Below are positions 34,595 to 46,472 of a stretch of DNA of 64,000 nt, piece by piece. Position 1 is the stretch's first letter, and each line of letters starts with the position of its first letter. Source of the DNA: Hemileia vastatrix (lineage: Eukaryota > Basidiomycota > Pucciniomycetes > Pucciniales > Zaghouaniaceae); contig JASXTE010000002.1 in NCBI GenBank assembly GCA_030280995.1, forward strand, positions 18,621,683 through 18,685,682, in the 5' to 3' direction. Made by a program: the position numbers and the translations under genes. The notes beneath the pieces are model-generated. The model was not told the DNA's origin, did not search any database, and saw only the letters and a list, made by a program, of their open reading frames with translations.

Positions 34595-36546
34595 AGGGGT
34601 ATCAATGTACAGGGATCCACAATTAAATTAGTTGCGGATAATAATCCTTATACCCCAATTATCTTGTGCAATTATTTTTGCAAATAATTTGGTTATTAGA
34701 CACTTTACATGTCAATGTTTGTCAGCCTGTATATGCCCAGGATTGAGTAAAAAGTACTTATAAGTTATTTTAAACACATGAACTATACATGGGAATACTA
34801 ATTAAGAGTACACAAACAGTATACATAAGTAAAATTATGATAATATACAAAATATGCCATTATAACACCTTATATACACGCATGTATCCACCTTTTATAA
34901 GTCTTATTTACTTAATATTAAGTTGGAATATGTTAGGGTAATATTTAGAGCTTTAAGTATAAGGCTACATAATTTTTAAGTACACTTAAAGCTGTTATTT
35001 TCACTGTTTTATGCAAAAAACAAGAAATGCACTTTATTTCACTTAAAAGTTGACTATATGTGCCATAAATTTGAGAATATCAAAAATGCACTTTGACAGA
35101 TCAATTTGTCTTATCTAGGACTATTGATTTGGCTATTTAAAAGCATAAAAATAACACATTTCAAATTTGGTGTTTTTTATGCCAGAAATGGCTTCTGTGT
35201 ACTGGCCACATACTGCCTGTTTTTTCACGTGTGAATAGCTTCATTTTTAGAAAAGTTAGATTTTTCACACAATAATTACCCCACATTCTATGCCCACTGT
35301 GGGGAAACACACTAAAATAGGTGACAGGCGCTTATTTAGTGTCCTAGCTTAATTAATAATGCATTGACCTTGTTTATATGCGCTAATTTCATTAATAACC
35401 TTACTCTTGGTGTCTTAATTCATCACCACGCTTAAATTTGCCTAAATCTAGTCAAGGATTTACCCGTGCAAGGGCCTGCCAAGGACTGCATGTAGTTACC
35501 CCACATCCCATGCTCTTTTTTGAGTTTTTGGGTGGTTTCTCAGTCAATATTGGGTATTTTTGAATGGGAATTTCACGTAGTATAATGTCAGGATTAGCCC
35601 CATTATTTCTACAGTGAATCTTCCTTACTATTAAGCTATTATTAAACTTAAAAATTTTCTCTTTAGTCCTTTATATTATTGTTTAATATGCATATACTCT
35701 CTTTTTATCTTATTCTTTAATTTTGATGGATTTTCATTATTAATACAGGATTTTGACGGTTGTTACTCTTCTAATTATGTCATGGGTTACTGGGAATGTT
35801 AATGGGAATGTCTATTAGTTGTTTGGAGGCGTCATTAACTGTGTATTGGGTGGTACATCAAGGGAATCATTGGGGAACTCAGTGTGTATAAAAGGAGGAG
35901 GTTTTTGGGTCTTGTTTCTACATTCTTTATCATTACAGTTTAACCAATATAACCAAATAAATTACAATACATATCAATTAGAAATTTTATAAGTCTTTTT
36001 AATAGTATCTGAATTATAAAATCTATTTTTCTACCAACTAAAAAAATTGTAAGCCATATATAAAAATAGTGAGAATTATATTACTGAGACCTTTAATTTT
36101 GATTATATTTTACTACTTGTTGGATTTAAACTACAGTATTAATATAGGACCATTAAAATCTTCTAGACAACTGAACATTCAAGCTAGTTCACGTCTTTGT
36201 ACTTGACCTCAGCCTGACAATGTTCACCTCTTATCTAACATTTTTCTACTCATTTTTCATAACCACATCTTGGACAACTTTATGTCATAACCACATGTTG
36301 CACAACTTTCTGTCATAACCACATCTTGGACTACTCTCTAGATATGCCTTATGGATGTGAAGAGTTTGGGATCAGGAATTAGGAATTGAAATTGGGGTAT
36401 AAGAGGCGGGATAATGCATTATCGTGGATTCCTTATCCACTAGCCCCGGGGCTAGTGGGTAAGAATCTTCTGCAATTAATAATGTCTGATCCAAGGAGAA
36501 AAAATTCCTGATCCCTAATTGCGGATCCCTGAAAATTGATACCCCC
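34595..36546 (-). mobile_element. Harbinger-derived MITE-like element (carrying a solo LTR)
   Basis: Its left end is the reverse complement of the H3 right end, and its right end the reverse complement of the H3 left end. Terminal repeats read (A/G)GGGGTATCAATGT/TTTCAGGGATC. Without the nested LTR it is about 450 bp with no coding capacity, so it is an internal-deletion derivative of the H3 family. TAATA occurs on both sides (34590-34594, 36547-36551) and only once in the empty 3' LTR. A near-perfect 32-bp palindrome lies at 36432-36463. Confidence 0.85.
34720..36219 (+). repeat. Solo LTR B inside the MITE
   Basis: 1500 bp, the same length as the B2 LTRs and clearly the same family, but more diverged. 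It begins TGTCAGCCTGTATATGCC and ends AGCCTGACA. Exact 5-bp target duplication ATGTT at 34715-34719 and 36220-36224. Confidence 0.94.
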
Positions 36547-37506
36547 TAATATACTTATCATAAGTGATATCAATTAATTATAGACATACATAAGCTTATA
36601 TGTATACATAAACCTCATATTCAGTGAAATATGTAGTTATATTATGTATATTTAGGCCTATAAGTGAGTTTTTACCTCTTAATGGCCAATAAACCTTATT
36701 TTTCTGTTTATTTTAGGTCATATGGACGTATTCAGTGGACTCAAAACACCTACATAAGCATATACACCTTTTTCAGGCACATATATCCAGTTTGGACAAC
36801 TTAATCTGCTTCCTTGGATGGATTTTCATGGATTTATGAGTTGGGATGTGATTCATGGGTTAATATGGATGCTTGAGGATGCTATTGGGGGCTTGAAAGT
36901 TTTATTTGGTTCCTTCATATGCTTTGGGTTTAATTTTATCTTCTTTGGATGAGTTATTTTACCTGTTTCTCTATGGTATCCACTTTGATCTGTTTATTCT
37001 ATATATGGTATGGGTCTGAGGTATCATTAATTGTGATGGAGGGTCCTTACTAGATGTCTGGGTTTTGAATATGCTTGAAGTGAACGCCATGGGGAGGTAT
37101 GGGCCATCATGGTGCTGTAATTGCCAGGGATGGCAGTGACATCATCTGGATTGAAGGTCTATGCACTCCAGTGGATTTTGGTATAAGTAAGCGAGGATTT
37201 GACGGGTTATTGGACATAACTTACTTACTACACATAAAAAAACACTTAAAAACAATTATTATCATATAGAAATATATTATAAAGCATTTATAAATTGATA
37301 TTATCTTTATATAAGCTTTAACTATATTTTATAGATCTATTTTCCACCACTAGCACGCATAAAAATCCAAGTATTGTGAGTTTAATTAAGAATAACTATT
37401 TTATTAGTCTTCCCCTAAGGTTTAATCATTAAATAATTTATCAATAAGTAGTTTTACTATTAATATATACTATTAAATCATACTTATATACTAGCACAAA
37501 CTGACA

Positions 37507-37993
37507 ATTGGGGGTCTTTCCTTAGTTATTACTTATTATTAAGTATAAGCCTTAGGATGTGATTTTTACTCAAGTATATCTCAAAACAAACCAAATAATT
37601 GGGTCATCATAACTCAGTGATTTTGGAAAAGAACCCTTATAATAATTTTACTAATTTTTTCTAATAAAAATTAGGTATTTACAGTAGTAACTTTACCCAA
37701 TATAAACCCAATTTCACTTGTTATTTGGTCACCAATATAACACACAATTAAATTTATATTTGGTTAAAACTTGGTAAGCTACTTATTCACCCTTATGAAG
37801 GTCTAGTTAAACTTATTATTTTTTAACAGATTTTTTTGAATTTTTCTAATATTTTATTTAAATAAATATAGATATAAATTCAGGGTAAGCTCCAGAGCTT
37901 TTATTAGTAATTGTATTGCTAATAATTTTGTCTACTAATTACCATATAGGTTTTGCCTTTTGTGGATGTGTAAAATTGTTATTTAAAAACACA
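37507..37993 (+). other. Leader of element A
   Basis: It starts ATTGGGGGTCTTTCC, comparable to ATTGGGGACCTTTCC in B2 and ATTGAGGCCCTTTCC in C. This is the likely primer-binding site, one or two bases after the LTR. No gene in the leader. Confidence 0.55.
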
Positions 37994-39925
37994 ATGAGTT
38001 CTCCACAGGACAATGTAAGTGAAAATCCTGCTTATAACACCAGGTCTAAAGCTAATAACATTGCTCCAGGACATGTCCATGGAGGTTCAATCCTACCCAC
38101 AACCAGAGTCAATGAGAATAGAGGAAAAGGAAGTTCTCTTAAAAAGAGATAAAAATCAAAAAGGCTTCACCTCCTATGCAGGATAAACTGTCCCATCTGG
38201 CAAAGCAGGTTCTGAAACTGGAGGAATCAAAGTATTTCATGCTAAAGGAGGTAGATCAGTTGCAAAACAACTGCAAGGTGGGTTCCCAAAAGATGAATGA
38301 AACCTTTTCAGAGTTAAAGGTAGGGCAGCCAAGCCAACAAACCCCTACCCAAGAAGGGTCACATCATTCCCAGGAAAAAATCATGGTAGAGAAATGGAAG
38401 TGGGATTGGTTCCACCAGCAATGGTCCAGTCACAATTGCAACAGGGATCCTCCCCCTCATCAGACTTCCTCAGCTCACCCCTACAAAGGAAAACAAAAGT
38501 GCCAATAATCAGGGCTTGCACAAGTCCCGTGGTAAGTAGATTACCCTCTCATATTGAGCACAATACTGATGATTACAATATAGGTAATATTATTGATGTA
38601 AAATCTGTACAGAGAATTTAGGAGGACTTGAGAAAATTAGGTTTTGATGTAGATACACCTGACTTATCTTTTGTCAATAACAAAAGTACTATTTTTAATA
38701 ATAATACAGTTAATCCTCAATTGCAACCACTTACTAGTGAGATGAGAAGTTCACAAAACAGTGAAAAAATTGAGAAGGAAGACATGGAGTATTTTATTAA
38801 TAACCCAACTGTCCATAGAATTGCTTCAGCATTATGGAATAGAATGACTGATTGTGGGGAACAGACATTTAAGCTCACAAGTGATATAATTTCTTCCTTG
38901 ACATTGAACATTTCTCAACTGGCAACAAGAAATAAAGAATTAGAGAATGAACACTTGGCTCTAACTCTTAAGTATGATTCTTTGAGTAATAAATATAGTG
39001 AACTTTTAAACAAATTCTGTGAGTTAGAAAAGTTGTATGAAGCACATTTATTGAAAACTGAATCAAAAACAAAGTTATCTTTTGACCAGACAAATCAGAG
39101 TGTCTCTGATCTGCTACAAAATTTGACTAAAGTTGAGATTGAAACTGCTAATCTACTAATGAATCAGGATAAACATAAGTATATTCAGTATAATAATAAT
39201 CCTTTCATTGGCAAAAATGAATCTCAATCATTCCCCATACCACCACAAGTAAAATCATCTGGTGGTAGTGTCAAGTATGAAAATAAAAATGTAAGGCATA
39301 AATCCCTGCAAGAGGAAATAAAAGACAATTTATCCAGAGTAAATGATTTATTCAATTTACCTAAGATTAGTGAAACAAAATCCAATCAGAAGAAGTGGCC
39401 TAAGATAGATCAGTACCCAACTTATGATGGGGAAGCCAACTCTGATTGGAAACATTTTATCCAAAGAATTGACAACTTAAAATTCTCATATAAGTTACCA
39501 GATGAAGAAATAGCATCAAAATTGATCTATTTATTTAAGGATGTAGCTTTATTATGGTTTGAAGCTGTTTTGAGTGAGGGTAAATATTACTCTTGGACTG
39601 AATGGAAACAACTAATTGAAAAACAATTTGGATGTTCTAAATTCAGGCTCACTCAGCAGAGACTTTATGAGAAAACTAGGTACAATCTGTTGAATGGTGA
39701 AAAACCTTTGGTATTTTTAATGAATTTAAACAAAGAATTAAAAGCCATTGAGCCAAAAATTGATTTTAACTTATGGAAAGATAAGATAATATATAAATTA
39801 CCTATATCTGTCTGAGACATTGTTGTAGCTAGAACAATAATGGTTAATGAATATTCTGAATTTATTAATATTTGCAATGAAATATTATTATGCCATAAGT
39901 ATGAAGCAAGTTACACCACTTATTA
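37994..39925 (+). pseudogene. gag: gag of element A
   Basis: The ATG at 37994 opens MSSPQDNVSENPAYNTRSKAN, a start typical of fungal Ty3 gag, and runs to a stop at 38150. A second frame (38143-38508) encodes a coiled coil followed by VEKWKWDWFHQQW and SSAHPYKGK. A third frame (from 38394, broken at 38619, main part 38628-39815) has coiled-coil helices and the capsid-like block KKWPKIDQYPTYDGEANSDWK, IDNLKFSYKLPDEEIASKLI, LLWFEAVL, FGCSKFRLTQQRLYE and KIIYKLPISV, then TGA. It assembles particles in the family; this copy needs at least three frames and is broken. Confidence 0.82.
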
Positions 39926-39941
39926 ATAAAATAATGAACCT

Positions 39942-40715
39942 GTGAAAAATCAGAATTCAAAAACACTTCAGGAGAAGCAGAAGAAACCTACTGCACCTGT
40001 AGTATCTAAAAAGTATGAAACTAATACTTGTTATGAGTGCAATAAACCTTGGGTTAAAGGTCACAAATGTGAGAAGAATATTTATATTGTTGAAAATCAG
40101 CATGAATCTGAAAATGAAACAGAAAAAAGTAAAGATTCAAGCAATTATGACAGTAATATCTCATATAGTGATGAAAATGAAGTCTGTATGTTGGAAGATT
40201 ATTTGTCCATCTTTGAAACTCCAATATTAAATATGGACTCAAATGAATCTTTAATGAATTTCAAAGATGCTGAAATCATTAAGGATATACAAGATGATGA
40301 CTTGAAAATGACACCTATCACGGCTCCAGATATCATTTCTGAAGAAAATGTAAATATAGTATTGGACACAGGAGCTTCTGGTTCTGTTGTTTTAAGAAAT
40401 ACATTACAGAAAATTGATAGTGAGTATAAGTCAAAGCTTGAACCCCTTCAAAATAAAAATTTGATAGGTTTTAGATCAGTACAAAACCCCATTGGTAGAT
40501 ACAAAGCTGCTTTTCTCTTTAAACATCAAAATGGTTATGTTAGAGTAACTTGTGACTATGTAGTAATGGACAATAATAATTGTAGTAACTGTTTTATCAT
40601 TGGAAATGACATTCTGACTAAGTTTAGTGTTAAATTAGACCCTTCTAATAATAATTTTACAATTGGAATGAATGGTAAAAGGAAATTTAAAATAAATTTT
40701 TTTACACAGTCTTAA
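39942..40715 (+). pseudogene. Zinc knuckle and aspartic protease of element A
   Basis: One uninterrupted stretch. The knuckle is NTCYECNKPWVKGHKCEKN (CX2C...GHXC). An acidic Ser-rich linker follows, then the protease with IVLDTGASGSVV; the catalytic DTG is intact. GRYKAAFLFKHQNGYVRVTCDYVV and SNCFIIGNDILTKF come next, matching B2. The ILG-like motif characteristic of retropepsins would correspond to IIGND. The stretch ends at a TAA where B2 continues into RT, so the polyprotein is cut here. Confidence 0.82.
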
Positions 40716-40799
40716 AAATTGAGTCAGTAATAAATATTCCTTCAAAAGGAAGAGAATCCAATAAAATAAAACTTCTGAAAACAGAAATTTTAAAAGCAT

Positions 40800-43700
40800 C
40801 ATTTGGCACTCAGATAAGTAAAAATGAAAAAAAATATATTGGACTTAATTAAAGCATTTCCAATGGCTTTTGCACATGGAACCAATGAACTTGGCCTTGT
40901 AAAAGATCATGAGATAAAAATTAGTTTAACCTGTGATATGGATAATATTCCTGCTAGTCTTAAAAAGAAACCATACCTGCTTCACCAATGAAGAGGAAAG
41001 AAATAGAGGATAATATTAAGATGTTATTAAAAATGAACATTATTGAAAAGGTTGAAACTACACCTAAAATTGTGTAATATCACCAGTGCTAATTTCGTAT
41101 GAACAAGATAAAGCAAGACTGTGTGGTGATTATAGAGCATTAAATACATTCACAGTGGATGATATTTATCCCTTTCCAAATATTGCCTCTATACATGCTA
41201 CACTTAAATGTGCTAAATATATAAGTTGCCTAGATGGAAATAAAGGGTACCATCAAATTCCTGTAGAAAAGAATTCACAGAACTTTTTTTTGATAACAAC
41301 ACACATGGGAATATATAAATGTGTCAGGATGCCATTTGGACCAAAAAATGCTCCTTCAGTATTTCAGAAGTAAATGGATAAAAAATTTTATAATGAAATG
41401 ATTGAGGGATGGTTAATCTTATAAATTGATGAAATCATAGTGTTCTCTAAGACATATGATGAACACTTAGTCCATTTAAAGAAGGTATTTCAAAAGAGAG
41501 ATAAAATAAAAATGACCCTTGCATTGAAAAAATTTAAATTTGGGTTTGAATCTTTAAAAGTGCTTGGTCATATTGTATCTGGCTTACAAATATATGTAGA
41601 CCAAAATAAAAAGGCTGCAATCAAGAATATTGGAATTCCTTAAAATGTAAAGGATGTACAATCTTTTCTTGGTATGTGTGGTTATTATAGACAATATATA
41701 AAGAACTACCAATTAATTGCTGCACCATTTACCACACTGATAAGGAAATCAGAAGCTTTCATTTGGAATAATGAAAGACAACAGGCTTTTGATAAGTTGA
41801 AAGTATATTTGATGACAGCTCCTATCTTGGGATTACCAGATTTCCAATTGCCTTTTGTATTATATACAGATGCAAGTTTTATTGGTCTGGCTGCTGCTTT
41901 GCATCAAAAACAACTTATTGAAGGAAAAATGTCAGAAGTAGTAATTTGCTATATTTCACATAATCTAAGAAGTAGTGAATTGAAATAGGGTGCTACTCAA
42001 ATTGAATTTTTGGCAGAGGTATGGGCTCTTGAGAAGCTACATTATTACCTTGAAGACCAAAAATTTGAGTTAATAACTGACTGTAGTGCAGTTAAGTCAC
42101 TCATAAACATGAAAACTCCTAATAGAAACATGTTTAGAAGGAAATTAGCTGTACAAGAATACAGAGGACGGATGACTTTTACACATAGAGAAGAAACATT
42201 ACACTCTAATGGAGATTTGTTATCTAGAGTACCTCTTCCTAATAGTGATGATAATCCTGCTTATGTTCCTGAGGCAGAGACTATTAACATTTATGGCATT
42301 TATATTGTAGATCTTGAGGATGAATTTATGCAATCAATTCTTGACATGTATGCTTCAGATCCTGACTTTAGTAAACTCACTACAATATTATATAATCCGT
42401 CTAATGCTTCAATGAATGTTTTAATAAAAACATTACAAAATAAGTATAAAGAGGCATTAGAAAAAGGAAAATTTTCCATTGTGGATGGTTTTATATATTA
42501 CAGGATAAAATTAAGTAATGTAATTGTAATTTCACCTTCAATGAAGGAGTTAATGTTAAGTATATGTCATGATGATATCTTAGCAGGTCATTTTGGCTAC
42601 CATAAAACATTAACCAGAGTAAAAAACACAGCTTGGTGGATAAAAATGTCTGAGGATGTTCAAAAATATGTTGAGATGTGTGATTCTTGTCAAAAATCTA
42701 AAAGATTAACAGGAAAAAGAGCTGGTTTATTACAACAACTTGAGCAACCAAAAGCTGCGTGGGAAAGAGTTAACATGGACTTTGTAACAGGTTTTCCATT
42801 AGCAGGGCATAAGAGTTATAACTCCTGCTGGGTAATTGTAGATAGATTTACAAAAATTTGTAAATTTATTCCTACCCACAAAGAGGTTTCTGCAAAAGAC
42901 TTAGCTTTTTTATGGTGGACACAAATGTTAAATATAGCAGGTTTCCCCAAAGCAATAGTCTCAGATAGAGATTCTAAATTTACTTCTGAGTTCTGGACAT
43001 CACTTATGGATGTTTCAGGGTGTCAGTTAAAACTTTTTACTGCACACCATCCACAAACTGATGGCTAGCAAAAAGAATGATACAAGCTTTAGAAGATATG
43101 ATTAGAAGATATTGTGCTTTAGGTCTTAACTTTAAAGACAATGATGAATTCACGCATGATTGGGTAACCCTTATCCCAGGTTTAGAACTTGCATAAAATA
43201 GTACAGTACATTCTGTCACTGGCAAAAAGCCATTTGAGTTATGGTTGGGTTATGTACCTAATACCCCTGCTAAAAATCTTAAGAAATTACCTAGATTGGA
43301 TATCCATCCAGGTACAAAATCTTTTCTTCAGATGCAAGAATTTTGCAGAAATCATGCTTAAGAATGTTTAAATAAGGCATTTGAGTATGAGATGAAAAGA
43401 TGGGATAAAGCCCATAAAGAACAAATGTTCAAATAGGGTGATGAAGTCCTTATTTCTACACTACATTTCAATTTAAAAGGAAATGTTAAATTTAAGGATC
43501 CATTTATTGGACCATTTGTAGTAAAAAAGATGGTTGGTAACAATGCTGTTGAAGTTAATCTATATGCACCATATGATAGAAAACATCCAGTATTTCCTAT
43601 TTCTCTTATAAAGCCATACCATTCTAATGATACTGCAATATTTCCAAGAAGAACAGGAAGGCATAAAAAGCAACCTGAAGAAATAGTTGAAAAGGCAGAA

Positions 43701-43811
43701 ATTGAAAAGATACTTAAAAAGAGACACCTTACTAAAGAAACGGGAGTTGAGTATCTATTATGGTTTAAAAATAAATCAAGTGAATATGGCCAGTGGATTC
43801 CAGAAAATTAA
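40800..43811 (+). pseudogene. pol: RT-RNase H-integrase-chromodomain of element A
   Basis: The RT part has LISYEQDKARLCGDYRALNT and CLDGNKGYHQIPVEK. The catalytic YIDD is ruined (stop followed by IDEI, near 41424). RNase H contains LYTDASFIGLAAAL. The integrase zinc domain (CHDDILAGHF...CDSCQKSKR) and core (NMDFVTGFP, VSDRDSKFTSEFW, HHPQTDG) are legible until a one-base loss at about 43065. The C-terminal part continues in other frames: GPFVVKKMVGNNAVEVN, RRTGRHKKQPEE, a chromodomain (EIEKILKKR, EYLLWFKNKSSEYGQWIPEN), stop at 43809. Stops at 41371, 41424, 41641 and 43193 replace Leu, Tyr, Lys and Tyr codons. Confidence 0.88.
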
Positions 43812-43973
43812 ATATCTGATCTTTAAATATTTCTTGAAAAATTTTAAATCCAAAAAATACTGTTTTATTCAGTATATGTAACATAGAAATTTTAAAATTA
43901 TTTTTCTATTCACTCCTTACTTATTAATTAAAATGTCTTAACATTTTTTTATTGTTTTTTTTGGGTGGGGGAG

Positions 43974-45151
43974 TGTCAGCCTAGGTTCCTCCAGGACTGA
44001 GTAATTTTTATGTTTAAAATAAGATAACATTAATTACATTAAGCTTATTACTTAAAAATAAGGTTAAAATACTTATATATATAGTTACAATACATATATA
44101 TATATAATTATTACACTATTAAATGACTTATAGTATTTTAAATAGCTTATTCATAGCCTAATAATACTTATTAAGGTGTTAATGGAGTTATAATATACTT
44201 ACCCTAAGTGATATCAAGTAATTATAGACATACATAAGCTTATATGTATACATAAACATCATATTCAGTGAAATATGTAGTTTTATTATGTATATTTATG
44301 TCTATAAGTAGGTTTTTACCTCTTAATAGCCTATAACATTTATTTTTTGCCTTATTTTAGGTCATATGGAAGTATTCAGTGGACTCACAACTCATCAATA
44401 AGCATATACACCTTTTTCAGGTGCATATATCCAGTTTGGACAACTTAATCTGCTTCCTTGGATGGATTTTCACGGATTTATGAGTTTGGATATGATTAAT
44501 GAGTTAATATGGATGCTTGGGTATTTATTTGGGGGCTTGGACAGTTGATTTGGTTCCTTTATATGCTTTGGGTTTCATTTTATCCTGTTTGGATGAGTTA
44601 TTTTACCTGTTTCTTTATGGTATCTGCTTTGATCTGTTTATTCTATTTATGGTATGGTTCTGAGGTATCATTAATTATGATGGAGGTTCCTTACTGGAGT
44701 TCTGGGTGTTGAACCTGCTTGAAGTGGACGCCATGGGGAGGTTATGGGCCCTCACATTGCTGTAATTGCCAGGGATAGCAGTGACATCATCTGGATTGAA
44801 GGTCTGTGCACTCCAGTGGATTTTGGTATAAGTAAGGGTGGATTTGACAGGTTATTGGTCATCAATTACTTACTAAACATATAAAAAATACTGCAACACA
44901 ATTATTATCATATATAAATATATTATAGGGACTTATAAATTGATATTATCTTTATATAAGCTATAACTATATTTTATAGATCTATTTTCCACCACTAGCA
45001 CGCATATAAATCCAAGTATTGTGAGTTTAATTGAGAATAACTATTTTATTAGTCTTCCCCTGAGGTTTAATAACTAAATCATTTATCAATAAATAGTTGG
45101 ATCATTAATTCATACTATTATATCATACTTATATACCAGCACAAACTGACA
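43974..45151 (+). repeat. 3' LTR of element A
   Basis: Starts TGTCAGCCTAGGTTCC right after the T-rich tract and purine tract ending GGGGGAG at 43973. Ends ACAAACTGACA. 1178 bp, uninterrupted, so it serves as the empty-site reference for the insertion in the 5' LTR. Confidence 0.93.
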
Positions 45152-45759
45152 AAATGTGATATTTGATCAATGAATCTTGAAGAGATTATCATTTTCAGAG
45201 GGATATTGATAAAACTAATTTTTCAATAATGATATCATAAGTTTATGAATGGTTTGATCATTCAGGTCTAACATTTAAAAGATTTAGAATGGATTATCCT
45301 TTATAAAGTATTTTATGTTTAATTTCTCATACTTTATTGGTCATTCCAATAAGCAGAAGGTAGGGAGAAAAAACTTGAAGAAATTTTAGAGTTTCTCATA
45401 TAGATTATCAACATGCTAACAATTTTGTAAATAGAAAAGAAAAATATTAGTAACTTATCACATATTTTGAATAAATATGAAGTTCATTTGAAGGAAAATT
45501 GCATGTTGATCAATATGAACCAGATTCTCATCTTTCCCAGAATTGTCCAGAAGTAATTATGCATTTTAGGCCACCATTACCTAAAGAAGCTTGAGCCCAG
45601 GAAAAAATGAATGGATTTTTAGGTTCTATTAAAAAGAATCATAAAATTGCTTTTTTTTACATTTTTTAAATTTGATTTGTATGTATTTCTTATACTCAAC
45701 TTATTAAATAAAATTAAGGTCAATTGGATAAGACAATGATGAAAAAATTTGGATAGATA
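45152..45759 (+). pseudogene. Unrecognised degenerate coding sequence between A and H3
   Basis: Protein-like pieces include VYEWFDHSGLTFKRFRMDYP (about 45245-45305), FEGKLHVDQYEPDSHLSQNC followed by PEVIMHFRPPLPKEA (about 45488-45592) and EKMNGFLGSIKKNHKIAFF. Frames differ and stops intervene. It is probably the same old gene as 33700-34374, split by element A, and it is cut again by H3 at 45760. Family unknown. Confidence 0.35.
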
Positions 45760-46151
45760 GGGGGTATCAATGTTCAGGGATCTGCAATTAGGGATCAGGA
45801 ATTTTTTTTTTTGGGAATTATTAGTTTCAGAACATTCTTATCTACTAGCCCTAGGGCTAGTAGATAAGGAATCCATGATAATGCATTATCCTGCATCTTA
45901 TACCCCTTTTTCCACTCCTAATTCCTGATCCCAAACTCATAAAATCCATGATTTATTTGTAAGCAAGTCACATGAAATATAATTGCAGATAACATCCTTA
46001 TGTATCTCATCACTCTATGATACTTAGTTTTGGTGGCAAATACATAACATTTTTTTTCTATCTACACACCCCACCTGCTCATTTGGTGGAAAATTCCCAC
46101 TTCCCACTCATCACCTAAACCTTCTGCCAACAACCTTTTCTGCTGACAATA

Positions 46152-46472
46152 ATGAAGCACCTCTCTGAAAGGAAGCAATTTCAATCAGCTATGAATGCTA
46201 TTACCTTAGTTTTAGCTGCTGAATCTGATTTGCACTCTTGATTGGAAGACAATTTAGCTTATATGTCTTTTCTTTCCAAAAAGTGTTATGTCATCCCAAA
46301 GGGGCCAAATATTTATCATGATCCCAGATATGATCTCAGCTCTATTCTCAACATTCATCATTTAAAATTCACACAACTTTTTCAAACTTCTCTTTATTCT
46401 TTTTTCAAACTTTCTCAACTCATCTCCAATCATCCTATCTTCCATAATAATTCCCGTAACAAACAGTGTGAT
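46152..46472 (+). pseudogene. DDE_4 transposase of H3, 5' part (before B2)
   Basis: The ATG at 46152 opens MKHLSERKQFQSAMNA. An in-frame TGA at 46239 follows the acidic stretch (AAESDLHS). Then come LEDNLAYMSFLSKKCYVIPKG and FTQLFQTSLYSFFKLSQLIS, then NHPIFHNNSRNKQCD, the same helical N-terminal domain as in H2 (NHPIFHNN compared with DHPIFHNN). The gene is cut after codon 107 by the insertion of B2 and resumes in the same frame at 56235. Confidence 0.8.

Larger units (their letters stand above)
34375..37506 (+). repeat. 5' LTR of element A, split by nested elements
   Basis: 34375-34594 and 36547-37506 together give about 1.18 kb, matching the intact 3' LTR. The uninterrupted sequence in the 3' LTR (near 44190) shows the exact insertion point. 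Confidence 0.92.
34375..45151 (+). mobile_element. Ty3/gypsy chromodomain retrotransposon A (with nested insertions)
   Basis: 5' LTR 34375-37506 (contains a 1.95-kb nested insertion), 3' LTR 43974-45151, both TGTCAG...CTGACA. Flanks are AATTG and AAATG, a target duplication with one change. Internal order: leader, gag, zinc knuckle, protease, RT, RNase H, integrase, chromodomain, purine tract GGGTGGGGGAG. LTR differences of roughly 7% (by eye, first 220 bp) and many stops mark it as older than B2. Confidence 0.93.

Noticed and set aside
40800..43811. Repeat-induced point mutation as the cause of the stops in elements A and C
   Set aside because: Several stops replace Tyr, Lys or Leu codons through A/T transversions (TAT to TAA, AAA to TAA), which C-to-T hypermutation does not explain. 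Some C-to-T stops exist (Gln to TAA at 23441), but not a dominant pattern by eye.
40800..43811. Reassigned stop codons (TAA/TAG read as an amino acid)
   Set aside because: The stops fall at positions where the relative B2 has different residues (Leu, Tyr, Lys, Glu), and B2 itself uses none internally.
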